Positions 1 to 9,452 of a stretch of DNA of 64,000 nucleotides are shown one piece after another. This DNA is from Mongoliibacter ruber (GTDB lineage Bacteria; Bacteroidota; Bacteroidia; Cytophagales; Cyclobacteriaceae), in contig NZ_PVTR01000010.1 in the NCBI RefSeq assembly GCF_003003005.1, positions 122,278 through 186,277 of the forward strand, written 5' to 3'. The stretch's first letter is position 1. Every line of letters starts with the position of its first letter. The notes beneath the pieces were generated by a model, which was not told where the DNA came from, did not search any database, and worked only from the letters and a program-made list of their open reading frames with translations. Made by a program: the position numbers and the translations under genes.

Positions 1-548
1 GAGGTATGGCCGCTGCTCTTTCTACCGCTGCAGGACTTCTCTTGGTAATATCTACATCCGTATCACGTGATCTATTCAGGACTTTCAAGCCGGACATGAC
101 AGAAAAGAGAGAATTGCTTATCGCCAGAATTTCGGCAGCAGGTGCAGTGGTCTTGGCTGGATATTTTGGTGTGAACCCTCCAGGTTTTGTCGCCGAAGTA
201 GTGGCATTTGCCTTTGGACTGGCTGCAGCATCATTCTTCCCTGTAATCATCATGGGTATTTTCTCAAAAAGAATGAATAAAGAAGGTTCAATAGCGGGAA
301 TGATTTCAGGTCTTCTCTTCACAATGGCCTATATTGTTTATTTCAAATTCGTATCCCCGGAATTGAATACGATTGATCACTGGTGGTTTGGTATTTCCCC
401 TGAAGGCATAGGATCTTTAGGCATGGTGGTCAACTTTGTGGTATGCTATGTAGTATCTAAAGCGACCCCAGCACCACCGGCAGAAATTCAGGAAATGATC
501 GAAGAAATCAGAGTCCCTAGAGGGGCAGGAAAAGCGCACGCGCATTAA
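1..548 (+). CDS. actP: Cation/acetate symporter, C-terminal part (partial)
   Basis: This is the last ~181 codons of a sodium:solute symporter (SSS/SLC5 family). The reading frame is already open at the window edge, and the ATG at 6 is internal to the conserved GMAAALSTAAGLLL transmembrane segment, so the gene starts outside the window. Further hydrophobic segments follow (AEVVAFAFGLAAASFFP, SIAGMISGLLFTMAYIVYF, SLGMVVNFVVCYVVS), and the tail is hydrophilic and His-rich. The assignment to acetate rather than proline or another solute rests on the close match to ActP-type C-termini and on the acs gene downstream. It would import acetate or short carboxylates with Na+ for the acetyl-CoA synthetase. 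A terminator at 568-610 ends its transcript. Confidence 0.85.
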   Translation, partial: GMAAALSTAAGLLLVISTSVSRDLFRTFKPDMTEKRELLIARISAAGAVVLAGYFGVNPPGFVAEVVAFAFGLAAASFFPVIIMGIFSKRMNKEGSIAGMISGLLFTMAYIVYFKFVSPELNTIDHWWFGISPEGIGSLGMVVNFVVCYVVSKATPAPPAEIQEMIEEIRVPRGAGKAHAH

Positions 549-567
549 TTGACTGCAAGTTGAATGG

Positions 568-610
568 AAGGGACACTCCGACTATGTATTAGTTGGGGTT
601 TCCCTTTTTT
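568..610 (+). terminator. Rho-independent terminator after the symporter gene
   Basis: An imperfect stem pairs AAGGGACACTCCGACT (568-583) with AGTTGGGGTTTCCCTT (591-606) around the loop ATGTATT. A run of six T follows (605-610). It starts 20 nt after the symporter stop codon and separates that gene from the transporter-kinase genes. Confidence 0.75.
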
Positions 611-654
611 ACCAATACCAAATCCAGTAAATTATATCGAGTAATATCCCAGTC

Positions 655-864
655 ATGAAGGAAACCTTGAAAAGCCAGTACTTAGTCACATTGTTTTTTG
701 CGGGCATGTTTCTGCTCAACTATCCTTTGATGGGTATTTACAATATCAATAAAAAACTGTTGGGTATTCCGGTGCTTTACTTGTTCGTCTTTGCACTATG
801 GCTTATGGTCATCCTTTTGACTTATTGGATTATTAGAAAAACAAAAAATAAAAAAGATGCTTGA
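655..864 (+). CDS. Small two-helix membrane protein
   Basis: This 69-residue protein has two predicted transmembrane helices (about residues 9-30 and 36-60) and a Lys-rich C-terminus (RKTKNKKDA). It resembles in size and layout the small two-helix proteins (DUF3311/DUF4212-like) found next to SSS-family transporters, but I cannot assign a family firmly. Its stop codon overlaps the start of the following transporter-kinase gene by 8 nt, which argues for translational coupling. A small accessory subunit for the SSS domain of that protein is an inference from context. Confidence 0.6.
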   Translation: MKETLKSQYLVTLFFAGMFLLNYPLMGIYNINKKLLGIPVLYLFVFALWLMVILLTYWIIRKTKNKKDA

Positions 865-3616
865 AAGTGGGCTGATCATATCGTTCACTTTTGGGTATCT
901 AGCGCTACTGTTTGCCTTGGCTTGGTTTTCCGAGAAATCCGCTGAAAAAGGACGCAGTCTAGCCTCAAACCCTTATGTCTATTCCCTTTCACTTGCTGTT
1001 TATTGTACTGCTTGGACCTACTATGGTTCGGTAGGTCGAGCGGCTACCAATGGATTGGAATTTTTGACCATCTATATTGGACCTAGCCTTATTGCTCCAC
1101 TATGGTGGATCGTGATGCGTAAGATTATCCGAATCAGTAAAGTCCAAAGGATTTCCTCTATTGCGGATTTTATATCAAGCAGGTACGGTAAAAATATCAC
1201 CTTAGGAGGTGTGGTCACTGTATTTTGTCTATTGGGAATTCTTCCCTATACCAGTATCCAAATAAAAGCCATAGCAAACTCATTTGCTACACTTCAAAAT
1301 TCCGGAGCTACAGAAAGTGCCCTTTCCAATCCAATCTACATGGACACTGCATTTTACCTTTCATTGGGAATGGCATTGTTTACCGTGTTATTTGGCACAC
1401 GCAAAGTAGAGGCCACTGCCCAGCATGAAGGCATGGTAATGGCAGTAGCATTTGATTCCTTAGTCAAATTATTCGCATTCTTAGTTTTGGGTGTGTTCGT
1501 CACCTATTTTGTATATGATGGTTTTAAAGATGTTTTCCTTCAGGCCGAGTTAAAAGACCTGGGTCATTTGTTTGTGATGTCCGAGGATAACAGTGGTGCA
1601 GAATGGTTTTGGCTGAGCATGCTTTCTATGATGGCTATATTATTCCTACCAAGGCAATTTCAAATGGGAGTCATCGAAAACACCAATGAAAAGCATCTTG
1701 ACAAGGCAATGTGGCTTTTCCCTTTATACCTTTTGTTGTTCAATGTTTTTGTCATTCCGATAGCTCTTGGAGGATTGGTACATTTCGAAGCTTCCTCGAT
1801 AGATGCTGACACTTTTGTGCTTGCCTTCCCAATAGCCTACAACCAAGGCTGGCTTGCCTTGTTGGTGTATCTGGGTGGTTTTTCGGCTGCTAGTAGCATG
1901 ATTATAGTCTCCACTATTGCATTGAGCAATATGGTTAGTAATAATCTCGTCATGCCCATCATTCTTTCCAATGATAAGCTGAGAATCAAGTACCAGCATC
2001 AACTTGGAAATTTGGTCGTTTGGATCAGAAGGATAAGTATTTTTAGCATCATCTTAGCTGCATATTTTTACTAAAGAGAAGTATCTGGCTTTTTCTCTTT
2101 AGTATCTATTGGCTTGATTTCATTTGTGGCCATCGCCCAATTTACCCCGGCTATCATAGGTGGTATCTATTGGAAAAAAGGGTCAAGACACGGTGCATTG
2201 TCCGGGATAATTGCAGGGTTTGTTATTTGGTTTTTCACCTTAGTGGTACCTACTATAGTTACGGCAGGGTTTTTACCACAGTCATTGATGGATGACGGTT
2301 TATTTGGCTGGAGTATTTTGAGGCCATACCAACTTTTTGGAATGCAGGAAATGGGCTATGTCAGTCATTCGCTTTTTTTTAGCCTTTCCACCAATGTGAT
2401 TGTATACGTATTTCTTTCCCTTTATACCACGCAGACCTCCAAAGAACACAACCAAGCTGTAGTTTTTGTAGATATTTTCAAGTATAGCACCATCATGGAC
2501 AGCTCGATTATCTGGAAGGGGCAGGCATACCTTCCGGACTTGAAGTCTCTTTTGGATAATTTTTTGGGAGTAGAAAAGGCAGAGTTGGCACTACAGGAAT
2601 TTACACAAGGGACAGGGAGAGAGCTTGGAGTAAAAAACTATGCCGATCCAGAGCTTGTGAATTATTCTGAAAGATTGCTCTCAGGAATCATTGGTTCAGC
2701 ATCCGCACGTATCCTAGTAGGATCTGTGGTAAAAGAGGAAGAGATCAGCATGGAGGAAGTTTTGAATATCCTCAGAGAAACACAGGAGTTAAAAAGCCTG
2801 AATTTGGAACTAAAGAAAAAAAGTAAAGCACTTAAAAAAGCTACCCAAGAACTTAGAAACATGAATGAGACACTGCGTCTGAATGATATGCTTAAGGATG
2901 AATTTATTTCTACCGTAACCCATGAAATGAAAACTCCAATCACCTCAATTCGAGCTTTTTCTGAAATCCTCATGGATGAAGACTTGCCAGATGAAGACCG
3001 TCAGCGTTTTTTGGATATTATCATTCAGGAGACCGAACGCATGACTAGATTAATAGATCAAGTCTTGGATCTTGAAAGATTTGATTCGGGAAGACAAAAG
3101 CTCAACTTGGAAAAATCGGACACCAAAATACTTGTCCTTCAAGCAACCGAAAGTATGCTTCAGGTTTTCAAGGAAAAGTCCATACAATTTGAACTTAACC
3201 TTCAATTTGAAGAACTTTATATGCATGTGGATGAAGATCGAATCAAGCAAGTCATACTCAACCTGCTCTCAAATGCTTCGAAATTTGCCAAGAGTAAGGT
3301 GATGCTTAATTCATTTATAGATGAATCAAAATGGAAACTACAGGTTTGGGATGATGGAAAGGGAGTGCCTGAGGAGGAGATCGCTTATATATTCGATAAA
3401 TTTTTCCAAGCCAAGAACCAAACCAGTAAAAAGCCAGTAGGAAGCGGTCTTGGGTTAGCCATTTCCAAAAAAATAATAGAGTACCACGATGGAGAAATAG
3501 GTGTGAGCAGACAGGGTGACCTTACATGCTTTGAGTTTTCCATCCCAATACAAGCAAATGAAAAATTAAACCAAACTTACACTACTGCCGATGAACAAAA
3601 TATTGATCGTAGATGA
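857..3616 (+). pseudogene. CrbS-like SSS transporter-histidine kinase interrupted by an in-frame TAA
   Basis: One reading frame of ~919 codons encodes an SSS/SLC5 transporter domain (11-13 helices), a STAC-like linker, a coiled coil and a histidine kinase, the architecture of CrbS/CbrA sensors that control acetate use. A TAA at 2072-2074 splits it into a 405-residue N-terminal piece and a C-terminal piece whose first in-frame start is TTG 2114. Both sides stay in the same frame, and the 13 codons after the stop still read as family-like sequence (SLVSIGLISFVAIAQF), so this is a single nonsense codon, not an indel. Kinase motifs are intact: H-box THEMKTP (His codon 2921-2923), N-box NLLSNASKF, DDGKGVP and GSGLGLAI. 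The next gene, a receiver, overlaps the end by 26 nt. Possibilities are a recent pseudogene, a sequencing error, or two separate polypeptides; the domain assignment itself is secure. Confidence 0.8.
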
Positions 3617-3947
3617 TGAACCCAATATCCTACTCTCCTTGGAATTCCTCTTCAAAAAAGAAGGGTACAAGGTCTACATAGCAAGAGATGGAGAAGAGGC
3701 TATGGGCATCATCGAAACAAACATTCCCGAATTGGTGATTTTGGATATCATGATGCCGAAAGTTGATGGCTATGAAGTCTGCAAGCACATCAAACTGCAC
3801 CATGCAAATGTCAAAGTGATATTCATTTCTGCCAAAAGCAAGCAACAAGAGATCGAAAAGGGACTCTCATTGGGAGCAGATCTTTATGTGACCAAACCAT
3901 TTTCTACCAAAGACCTGGTAGGAAAAGTCAAATCAATACTGAACTAA
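3591..3947 (+). CDS. Single-domain response regulator (receiver only)
   Basis: This 118-residue protein is a receiver domain with no output domain. The acidic pocket (Asp8, Asp9), the phospho-acceptor Asp52 (VILDIMMP), the Ser in FISAKS and Lys in VTKPF are all present. It overlaps the end of the transporter-kinase gene by 26 nt, so the two are co-transcribed and it is the obvious phosphorylation partner. In Vibrio-type systems the CrbR partner has a LuxR DNA-binding domain; here that domain is absent, so the signal must go through protein-protein contact or a phosphorelay. acs begins 29 nt downstream. Confidence 0.88.
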   Translation: MNKILIVDDEPNILLSLEFLFKKEGYKVYIARDGEEAMGIIETNIPELVILDIMMPKVDGYEVCKHIKLHHANVKVIFISAKSKQQEIEKGLSLGADLYVTKPFSTKDLVGKVKSILN

Positions 3948-3976
3948 AATTATAATAAACCTATAAATACAAGAAT

Positions 3977-5869
3977 ATGAGTGATAGAATTCACACCCTA
4001 AGCGGGTATTTTCACGAATACCAAAAATCAGTGACTGAACCGGAAAATTTCTGGGCCAGAATTGCAGACTCTTTTCACTGGCAAAAAAGGTGGGACAAGG
4101 TGCTTGATTGGGATTTTGAAGGCCCAAATGTCAAGTGGTTTGTCAATGGCAAATTAAACCTCACCGAAAGCATTTTTGAAAAAAACCTTTTTACCCATGG
4201 TGATAGGACAGCAATCATCTGGGAACCAAATGATCCTTCTGAAAGTAATAGAATAATCACCTACAAAGAGTTGTTTGCAGAGGTGTGCCAGTTTGCCAAC
4301 GTACTCAAGTCAAAAGGCATTCAAAAAGGTGACCGTGTCATTATCTATATGCCGATGATTCCAGAAGCTGCTGTAGCCATGCTGGCCTGTGCAAGAGTCG
4401 GAGCAATACATTCTGTGGTTTTTGCAGGATTCTCAGCTTCAGCTTTGGCAGACAGAGTCATCGACTGCGGGGCAAAAGCCATTTTGACTTCTGACGGTAA
4501 CTTCAGAGGAAATAAGAAAATAAAAGTCAAAGCTTTGGTGGATGAAGCTTTGGAAAAATCATCCGTAGAGACAGTTATTGTGTGTAAAAGAACTGGCCAG
4601 GAAGTAACGATGAAAAAAGGAAGAGACCATTGGTGGCATGACTGCATAGAAGGTGTCTCTACTGAAAATAAAGCTGAAGTTTTAGATAGTGAGGATCCAT
4701 TGTTTATTCTATATACTTCTGGGTCTACCGGCAAGCCAAAAGGTGTGGTGCATACTACAGGAGGATATATGGTGTACACCAAATACTCGTTTGAAAATGT
4801 TTTCCAATATTCTCCCGGAGATGTTTACTGGTGCACAGCTGACATTGGCTGGATCACGGGTCACTCTTATATTGTGTATGGTCCTCTCTTGGCAGGCGCC
4901 ACCACTTTGATGTATGAAGGAGTACCAACCTATCCGGATGCAGGAAGATTCTGGGCAGTAGTAGAGAAATACAAAGTCAACCAATTTTATACCGCGCCTA
5001 CTGCTATCCGAGCACTTCAGGCACATGGAACTGAACCAATCGAACCATATAACCTTGATTCACTCAAAGTCCTAGGTTCGGTAGGAGAACCTATCAACGA
5101 AGAGGCTTGGAGATGGTATTATACACATATCGGCAATTCCCGCTGTCCAATAGTAGATACTTGGTGGCAAACAGAAACAGGAGGAATCATGGTGTCCCCG
5201 ATAGCAGGAATCACACCTACAAAACCAGCCTATGCTACTTTACCACTGCCCGGGATACAATTATGTATTGTAAACCCTGAGGGAAAGGAACTGACAGGCA
5301 ATTCCGTAGAAGGCAATCTTTGTGTCAAATTCCCTTGGCCATCCATGATAAGGACCACTTGGGGCGACCATGACCGTTGCAAACAAACCTATTTTTCCAC
5401 TTACAAAGGAATGTACTTCACAGGTGATGGTGTCAAAAGAGATCATGACGGATACTACAGAATTTTGGGAAGGGTAGATGATGTAATCAATGTTTCTGGT
5501 CATAGACTAGGCACTGCAGAGGTCGAAAACGCTATCAATGAGCACCCTCTAGTCATTGAATCAGCTGTGGTGGGCTATCCTCATGAAGTCAAAGGACAAG
5601 GCATATATGCTTATGTAATTTGCGATATGACAAACCGTACCGAAGAAAACCTGGTGAATGAAATAAAGGATACCGTAAGTAAAATCATCGGCCCGATTGC
5701 CAAGCCAGACAAAATCCAAGTTGTATCGGGTTTACCAAAAACACGTTCAGGCAAAATCATGAGAAGAATCTTAAGAAAAGTAGCGGAAGGTGTAACGGAG
5801 AACCTTGGAGATACTTCGACCTTATTGGATCCTGAAGTGGTGAAAGAGATTATTGAAGGAAAGAAGTAA
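3977..5869 (+). CDS. acs: Acetyl-CoA synthetase (AMP-forming)
   Basis: This 630-residue enzyme makes acetyl-CoA from acetate, ATP and CoA through acetyl-AMP. The ANL-family P-loop YTSGSTGKPKG lies near residues 246-256. The WWQTETGG motif and YFTGDGVKRDHDGYYRILGRVDD hinge region follow in order, and the catalytic lysine sits in TRSGKIMRR (Lys593), the residue that acetyltransferases modify in well-studied homologues. Length is normal for the family (about 630-660). It follows the receiver gene by 29 nt with no terminator between them, so it is probably in the kinase-receiver operon. Together with the symporter it forms the high-affinity route for scavenging acetate. Confidence 0.96.
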   Translation: MSDRIHTLSGYFHEYQKSVTEPENFWARIADSFHWQKRWDKVLDWDFEGPNVKWFVNGKLNLTESIFEKNLFTHGDRTAIIWEPNDPSESNRIITYKELFAEVCQFANVLKSKGIQKGDRVIIYMPMIPEAAVAMLACARVGAIHSVVFAGFSASALADRVIDCGAKAILTSDGNFRGNKKIKVKALVDEALEKSSVETVIVCKRTGQEVTMKKGRDHWWHDCIEGVSTENKAEVLDSEDPLFILYTSGSTGKPKGVVHTTGGYMVYTKYSFENVFQYSPGDVYWCTADIGWITGHSYIVYGPLLAGATTLMYEGVPTYPDAGRFWAVVEKYKVNQFYTAPTAIRALQAHGTEPIEPYNLDSLKVLGSVGEPINEEAWRWYYTHIGNSRCPIVDTWWQTETGGIMVSPIAGITPTKPAYATLPLPGIQLCIVNPEGKELTGNSVEGNLCVKFPWPSMIRTTWGDHDRCKQTYFSTYKGMYFTGDGVKRDHDGYYRILGRVDDVINVSGHRLGTAEVENAINEHPLVIESAVVGYPHEVKGQGIYAYVICDMTNRTEENLVNEIKDTVSKIIGPIAKPDKIQVVSGLPKTRSGKIMRRILRKVAEGVTENLGDTSTLLDPEVVKEIIEGKK

Positions 5870-6093
5870 AGAAGTTGATATAAACTTTGCGATATGTAGT
5901 TGAAATATGCCTTCGGCGAAAAATTTAACACTCGTCGATTCAAAAATTTCATGTGTCCTTACACTTTCATGTGAGATTGTGACCATGTTATTGTATCGCT
6001 GTAGGCATTTTTCAACCTTATTTCTACAATATTTCAAGCTAAGATCTTTAAAGTTTAGTCCCGTAAAAATGAATCTTTTACTCCTGAAAAATT

Positions 6094-8040
6094 ATGTCAA
6101 ATATCATAGTCAACCGAGTCAAGGAATTCCTCAAACAGTATCCTCCTTTTTCATTTATAGATGAAAAAGCATTGGAAGAGGTTTCCCGTGAAGTTGAAGT
6201 AAAGTACTATGAACAAGATGAAATCCTATTTTCAAAAGGAGAAGAAGCACAAGCGTGTTTTTTTGTATTGAAAGAAGGATCTGTAAAATTATTTGACCTC
6301 AAAAATGGACAAGAAAACATCGTAGAAATCTGTGATGAAGGAGATGTTTTTGGAGTATTGGCTCTATTGGGTAACAGACCCTATATTCTCAATGCCAAAG
6401 CCCAAGAAGGAAGTTTGGTCTATGCCATTCCTGTTTCGGTCTTCGAAAAATTACTAATAGAAAACAGCCGTGTCAGTTTATATTTTGCTGCAGGATTTGC
6501 TTCAGGCCAGGTCGTAGTCAGAAATGACCTTTCAGATTCGCAGAAAGCCAGATCAGAATTCAACCCTGCTTCCGAAGATAAAGGTCTGTTAATTTTTACT
6601 GGAAAATCAGACTTCAACTATTCAAAAGTTGTCTTAACCTGCCAGCCAAATAGCACAATGCAAGAGGCGGCTAGCCGTATGGGTGAAAAAGGCGTAGGCT
6701 CGATTATTATCGTAGACCATCAAAACCATCCTTTAGGAATCATTACAGATAAGGATATCAGGAATAGACTGGTGGCAGAAGGTTTGTCTTATGAGACTCC
6801 TGTATCCGAACTGATGAGTGCTCCTGTGCTTACCAAGAGTCAGCATTCAGATTTTTCGGACCTTTACCTGACAATGGTTAAAAGCCGCCTACATCATTTG
6901 ATTTTCACAGAGGATGGCACTGTAAACAGTCCCGTCACTGGAATTTTATCAGATCATGACCTTTTGCTTTCACAAGGCAATAGTCCGGCAGTCCTGATCA
7001 AGGCCTTGATGAATACCCATGAGGTAAAGGAAATGGCCAAAATCCGAAACAGGGCAGAACAATTACTCCGCTATTACCTTGAAAATGAAGTTTCCATGGA
7101 TTTCGTGGCCAACATCATTTCGGAGATCAACGACATTATCATTCAAAAAGCTATCAAAATAGCTGAAATCAAACTCCAAGCAGATTATCCCGAAGGCATT
7201 GATACCAAATTTTGTTTTGTCTCATTAGGCAGCGAGGGGAGGGAAGAACAGCTATTGAGGACAGACTTGGACAATGCCATTATTTTCGAAGATGTACCCG
7301 AACATAAGCTTGAAAAGACACAGAAATACTTTTTGGAATTGGGAGGAGAAGTCGTGGAAACCTTGCTAAGTTGTGGATTTCAGCCTTGCCCAGCCAAAAT
7401 GATGGCCAATAATCCTCAATGGTGCCAACCTTTATCTGTTTGGAAAAAGCACTTTTCAGACTGGATATTGACACCTAATCAGGAAGCTTTATTGAAGGCG
7501 ACCATATTTTTTGATTACAGAGCTATCTATGGTCAAAAACAATTAACGGAAGCCCTTACTGAACATATTTACCAAGAAATATCCACCAAAAATATATTTC
7601 TCAACTTTTTGGCAAAAAATGCTTTACTCAATCCACCGCCTTTGGGGTTTTTCAGGAATTTTATCCTAGAAAAATCTGGTGAGCAAAGAGACAAGTTTGA
7701 CATCAAACTAAGGGCCATGATGCCCTTGGCAGACATTGCAAGACTACTGGTGCTGAGTCATAAAATAGTGGGGGTAAACAATACCTTCAGAAGGTTTGAA
7801 AAATTGGCAAGCTTAGAACCTAACCACGGTGAACTTATGCGAGAAGCTGGCCAAGCTTACGAAATACTTATGAGGATGCGGGCAATTGAGGGCATCAAAA
7901 ACCAAAGTTCGGGTAGGTATATCAGCCCTGAAGACCTTGGTAAATTACAGCGTCAATTGCTGAAAAATACTTTTTATCCCATCGATGAACTCCAAAAAAT
8001 CATCCGCGTAAGGTATCAATTGGACTATTTCGGAAGCTGA
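6094..8040 (+). CDS. cNMP-binding / CBS-pair / DUF294 nucleotidyltransferase-like signalling protein
   Basis: This 648-residue soluble protein has a cyclic-nucleotide-binding fold (about residues 10-130), two CBS domains (about 165-295), a polymerase-beta-like nucleotidyltransferase domain (DUF294) with the signature GSEGREEQ followed by RTDLDNA (about 379-397), and a C-terminal DUF294 helical domain. GlnD/GlnE-type enzymes with this fold transfer nucleotidyl groups to regulatory proteins; the substrate here is unknown. In the cNMP pocket the usual FGE is FGV while the Arg is kept (NRP), so ligand binding is uncertain. Proteins of this type are often encoded with ActP/Acs and a DnaQ-like exonuclease, as here. 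The gene starts 224 nt after acs and nearly touches the exonuclease gene (1 nt gap). Confidence 0.88.
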   Translation: MSNIIVNRVKEFLKQYPPFSFIDEKALEEVSREVEVKYYEQDEILFSKGEEAQACFFVLKEGSVKLFDLKNGQENIVEICDEGDVFGVLALLGNRPYILNAKAQEGSLVYAIPVSVFEKLLIENSRVSLYFAAGFASGQVVVRNDLSDSQKARSEFNPASEDKGLLIFTGKSDFNYSKVVLTCQPNSTMQEAASRMGEKGVGSIIIVDHQNHPLGIITDKDIRNRLVAEGLSYETPVSELMSAPVLTKSQHSDFSDLYLTMVKSRLHHLIFTEDGTVNSPVTGILSDHDLLLSQGNSPAVLIKALMNTHEVKEMAKIRNRAEQLLRYYLENEVSMDFVANIISEINDIIIQKAIKIAEIKLQADYPEGIDTKFCFVSLGSEGREEQLLRTDLDNAIIFEDVPEHKLEKTQKYFLELGGEVVETLLSCGFQPCPAKMMANNPQWCQPLSVWKKHFSDWILTPNQEALLKATIFFDYRAIYGQKQLTEALTEHIYQEISTKNIFLNFLAKNALLNPPPLGFFRNFILEKSGEQRDKFDIKLRAMMPLADIARLLVLSHKIVGVNNTFRRFEKLASLEPNHGELMREAGQAYEILMRMRAIEGIKNQSSGRYISPEDLGKLQRQLLKNTFYPIDELQKIIRVRYQLDYFGS

Positions 8041-8041
8041 T

Positions 8042-8716
8042 ATGGGATGGTTTGATTTTTTATTTGACAGTAACAAAAGTAAGGCGGACTTTGTCATCGC
8101 CTACGAGGAAAGCTGCAGCGAGCAAATTCCCCCTCAGCGCCCAATAGAACAACTGAATTTTGTAGTCTTGGACACCGAAACCACTGGACTTAATCCTGAA
8201 AAGGACAGTATGGTTTCCTTTGGGGCCATAAAAATCCAAAATGGGAGAATTCAAGTAAAGACTAGCATAGAGGCTTATTTTGAAACTTCAGATAATAAAA
8301 AAGAAGCTCTACAAATTCACGAAATCCTATCTCCAAAGGATCCTATCCAAGTGGATGTATTCGCTAAAGCATTGCTGAAATATTTAGCAAATCACATCAT
8401 AGTAGGACATCATATCGGTTTTGATTTGAAAATACTGGAAAAATCGCTTGAATCTTACGGATTGAAAAAAATCTTAAACCCAGTATTGGACACTCAATAC
8501 CTTGCTACAAGGCTAGAAAAAGGCTACCACTATGATGTAAGTATGGGTAAACCTGGGGAGTACAGCTTAGACAGTTTGTGTGAAAGGTATCAGGTTCCTC
8601 TTGATGATAGACATACCGCTGCGGGAGACGCTTTTTTGACAGCTCAACTTCTATTGAAGCTTTTGAAAAAAGCAGAGAAAATAGGAATCAAAGATTATAA
8701 AAGCCTGATGAGGTAA
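8042..8716 (+). CDS. DnaQ-like 3'-5' exonuclease (DEDDh)
   Basis: This 224-residue protein has the exonuclease fold of the DNA polymerase III epsilon subunit and RNase T. All five catalytic residues are visible: Asp44 and Glu46 (LDTETTG), Asp128 (HHIGFDLKIL), His191 and Asp196 (DRHTAAGDAF). There is an N-terminal ~35-residue extension before the fold. The start is 1 nt after the stop of the cNMP/CBS/DUF294 gene, so the pair is translated from one transcript. This pairing is common in proteobacteria and Bacteroidota near acetate genes, but why an exonuclease belongs there is not known. It is probably not the replicative proofreading subunit. Confidence 0.88.
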   Translation: MGWFDFLFDSNKSKADFVIAYEESCSEQIPPQRPIEQLNFVVLDTETTGLNPEKDSMVSFGAIKIQNGRIQVKTSIEAYFETSDNKKEALQIHEILSPKDPIQVDVFAKALLKYLANHIIVGHHIGFDLKILEKSLESYGLKKILNPVLDTQYLATRLEKGYHYDVSMGKPGEYSLDSLCERYQVPLDDRHTAAGDAFLTAQLLLKLLKKAEKIGIKDYKSLMR

Positions 8717-8757
8717 TTCAGCTATATGTATATCCGCAATCATTCCATCAATTAAAC

Positions 8758-8779
8758 ATTGGTTTTGGGGCAAACCAAT
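8758..8779. terminator. Hairpin between convergent genes
   Basis: ATTGGTTT (8758-8765) pairs with AAACCAAT (8772-8779) around TGGGGC. It sits between the convergent exonuclease and HD-domain genes. There is no T run, so function as a terminator is uncertain. Confidence 0.35.
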
Positions 8780-8858
8780 ACTAATGGATTTTGAGATAGT
8801 TTATCTAGACAATCGTTTAAATGAGCTTGGGTAAACTAGGTAGCCCCAAAAGAAAAAA

Positions 8859-9449
8859 TCAATTCATTTCAGTGAGATTGCTTTTTAGCTTTTCTATATG
8901 TACCCGTTTTATGGGTTCACGGTGCTTGAGGCAATAGCTAGTGTGGTACCGATGAGCGCTGAGAAATTTAATCTGAATTTCCAGCCACTCTTTCTTCGTC
9001 AAGTCCGGATTGTCAAATTTCAATTCCCTATAAAGTCTATCACTTCCTATATCAAAAAGATCTGTCCCCAGATATTCCAAATCTGCATCGGCTACAATTT
9101 TTTCCAGAAGGTTTTGAGGATTTTGAGGGATTTTAGTCGCCATTACCATACCACAAACCCGATCTATTGTAGCAGGAGAAAGACCAAAAGATGCAAATTC
9201 CTTTCGTATAATAGTGCATCCCAATGCCTCATGTTCATCTTTTTGCACCAAAAACCCAGCATCATGATATAAGGCAGCGAGTTTCACCAATTCAAGATCT
9301 TTTTCAGCTACATTCTCTTCTATCGCTATTTCAATAGCCCTGTTCAATACATACTGGGTATGCTGAGCATTATGATAAGTAAGGTGAGGAGGCAGATCAT
9401 TTTCGAGCCGATGAAGGAACTCAGCTTTTATGTTTTCAAAGTCTACCAT
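8859..9449 (-). CDS. HD-domain phosphohydrolase-like protein
   Basis: This 196-residue protein has an HD metal-dependent phosphohydrolase fold: His30 (NAQH), the His62-Asp63 doublet (ALYHDAGF) and a later Asp in ADADLEYLG. Family members hydrolyse phosphate esters such as nucleotides or cyclic nucleotides; nothing in the sequence fixes the substrate. The start codon is 3 nt from the end of the YitT-like gene upstream, so the two are co-transcribed. Because an adenylate cyclase lies two genes upstream on the same strand, a role in nucleotide turnover is possible but is inference only. Confidence 0.8.
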   Translation of the reverse strand: MVDFENIKAEFLHRLENDLPPHLTYHNAQHTQYVLNRAIEIAIEENVAEKDLELVKLAALYHDAGFLVQKDEHEALGCTIIRKEFASFGLSPATIDRVCGMVMATKIPQNPQNLLEKIVADADLEYLGTDLFDIGSDRLYRELKFDNPDLTKKEWLEIQIKFLSAHRYHTSYCLKHREPIKRVHIEKLKSNLTEMN

Positions 9450-9452
9450 AAC

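Noticed and set aside
5907..6164. Open frame of 85 codons overlapping the start of the cNMP/CBS/DUF294 gene
   Set aside because: It overlaps a strongly supported gene in another frame and encodes a low-complexity Leu/Ser/Phe peptide without homology.
8763..8851. TTTTGGGGC/GCCCCAAAA inverted repeat with a 71-nt spacer
   Set aside because: Nine-base arms so far apart in a non-coding gap are weak evidence of a structure; no other element ends are visible.
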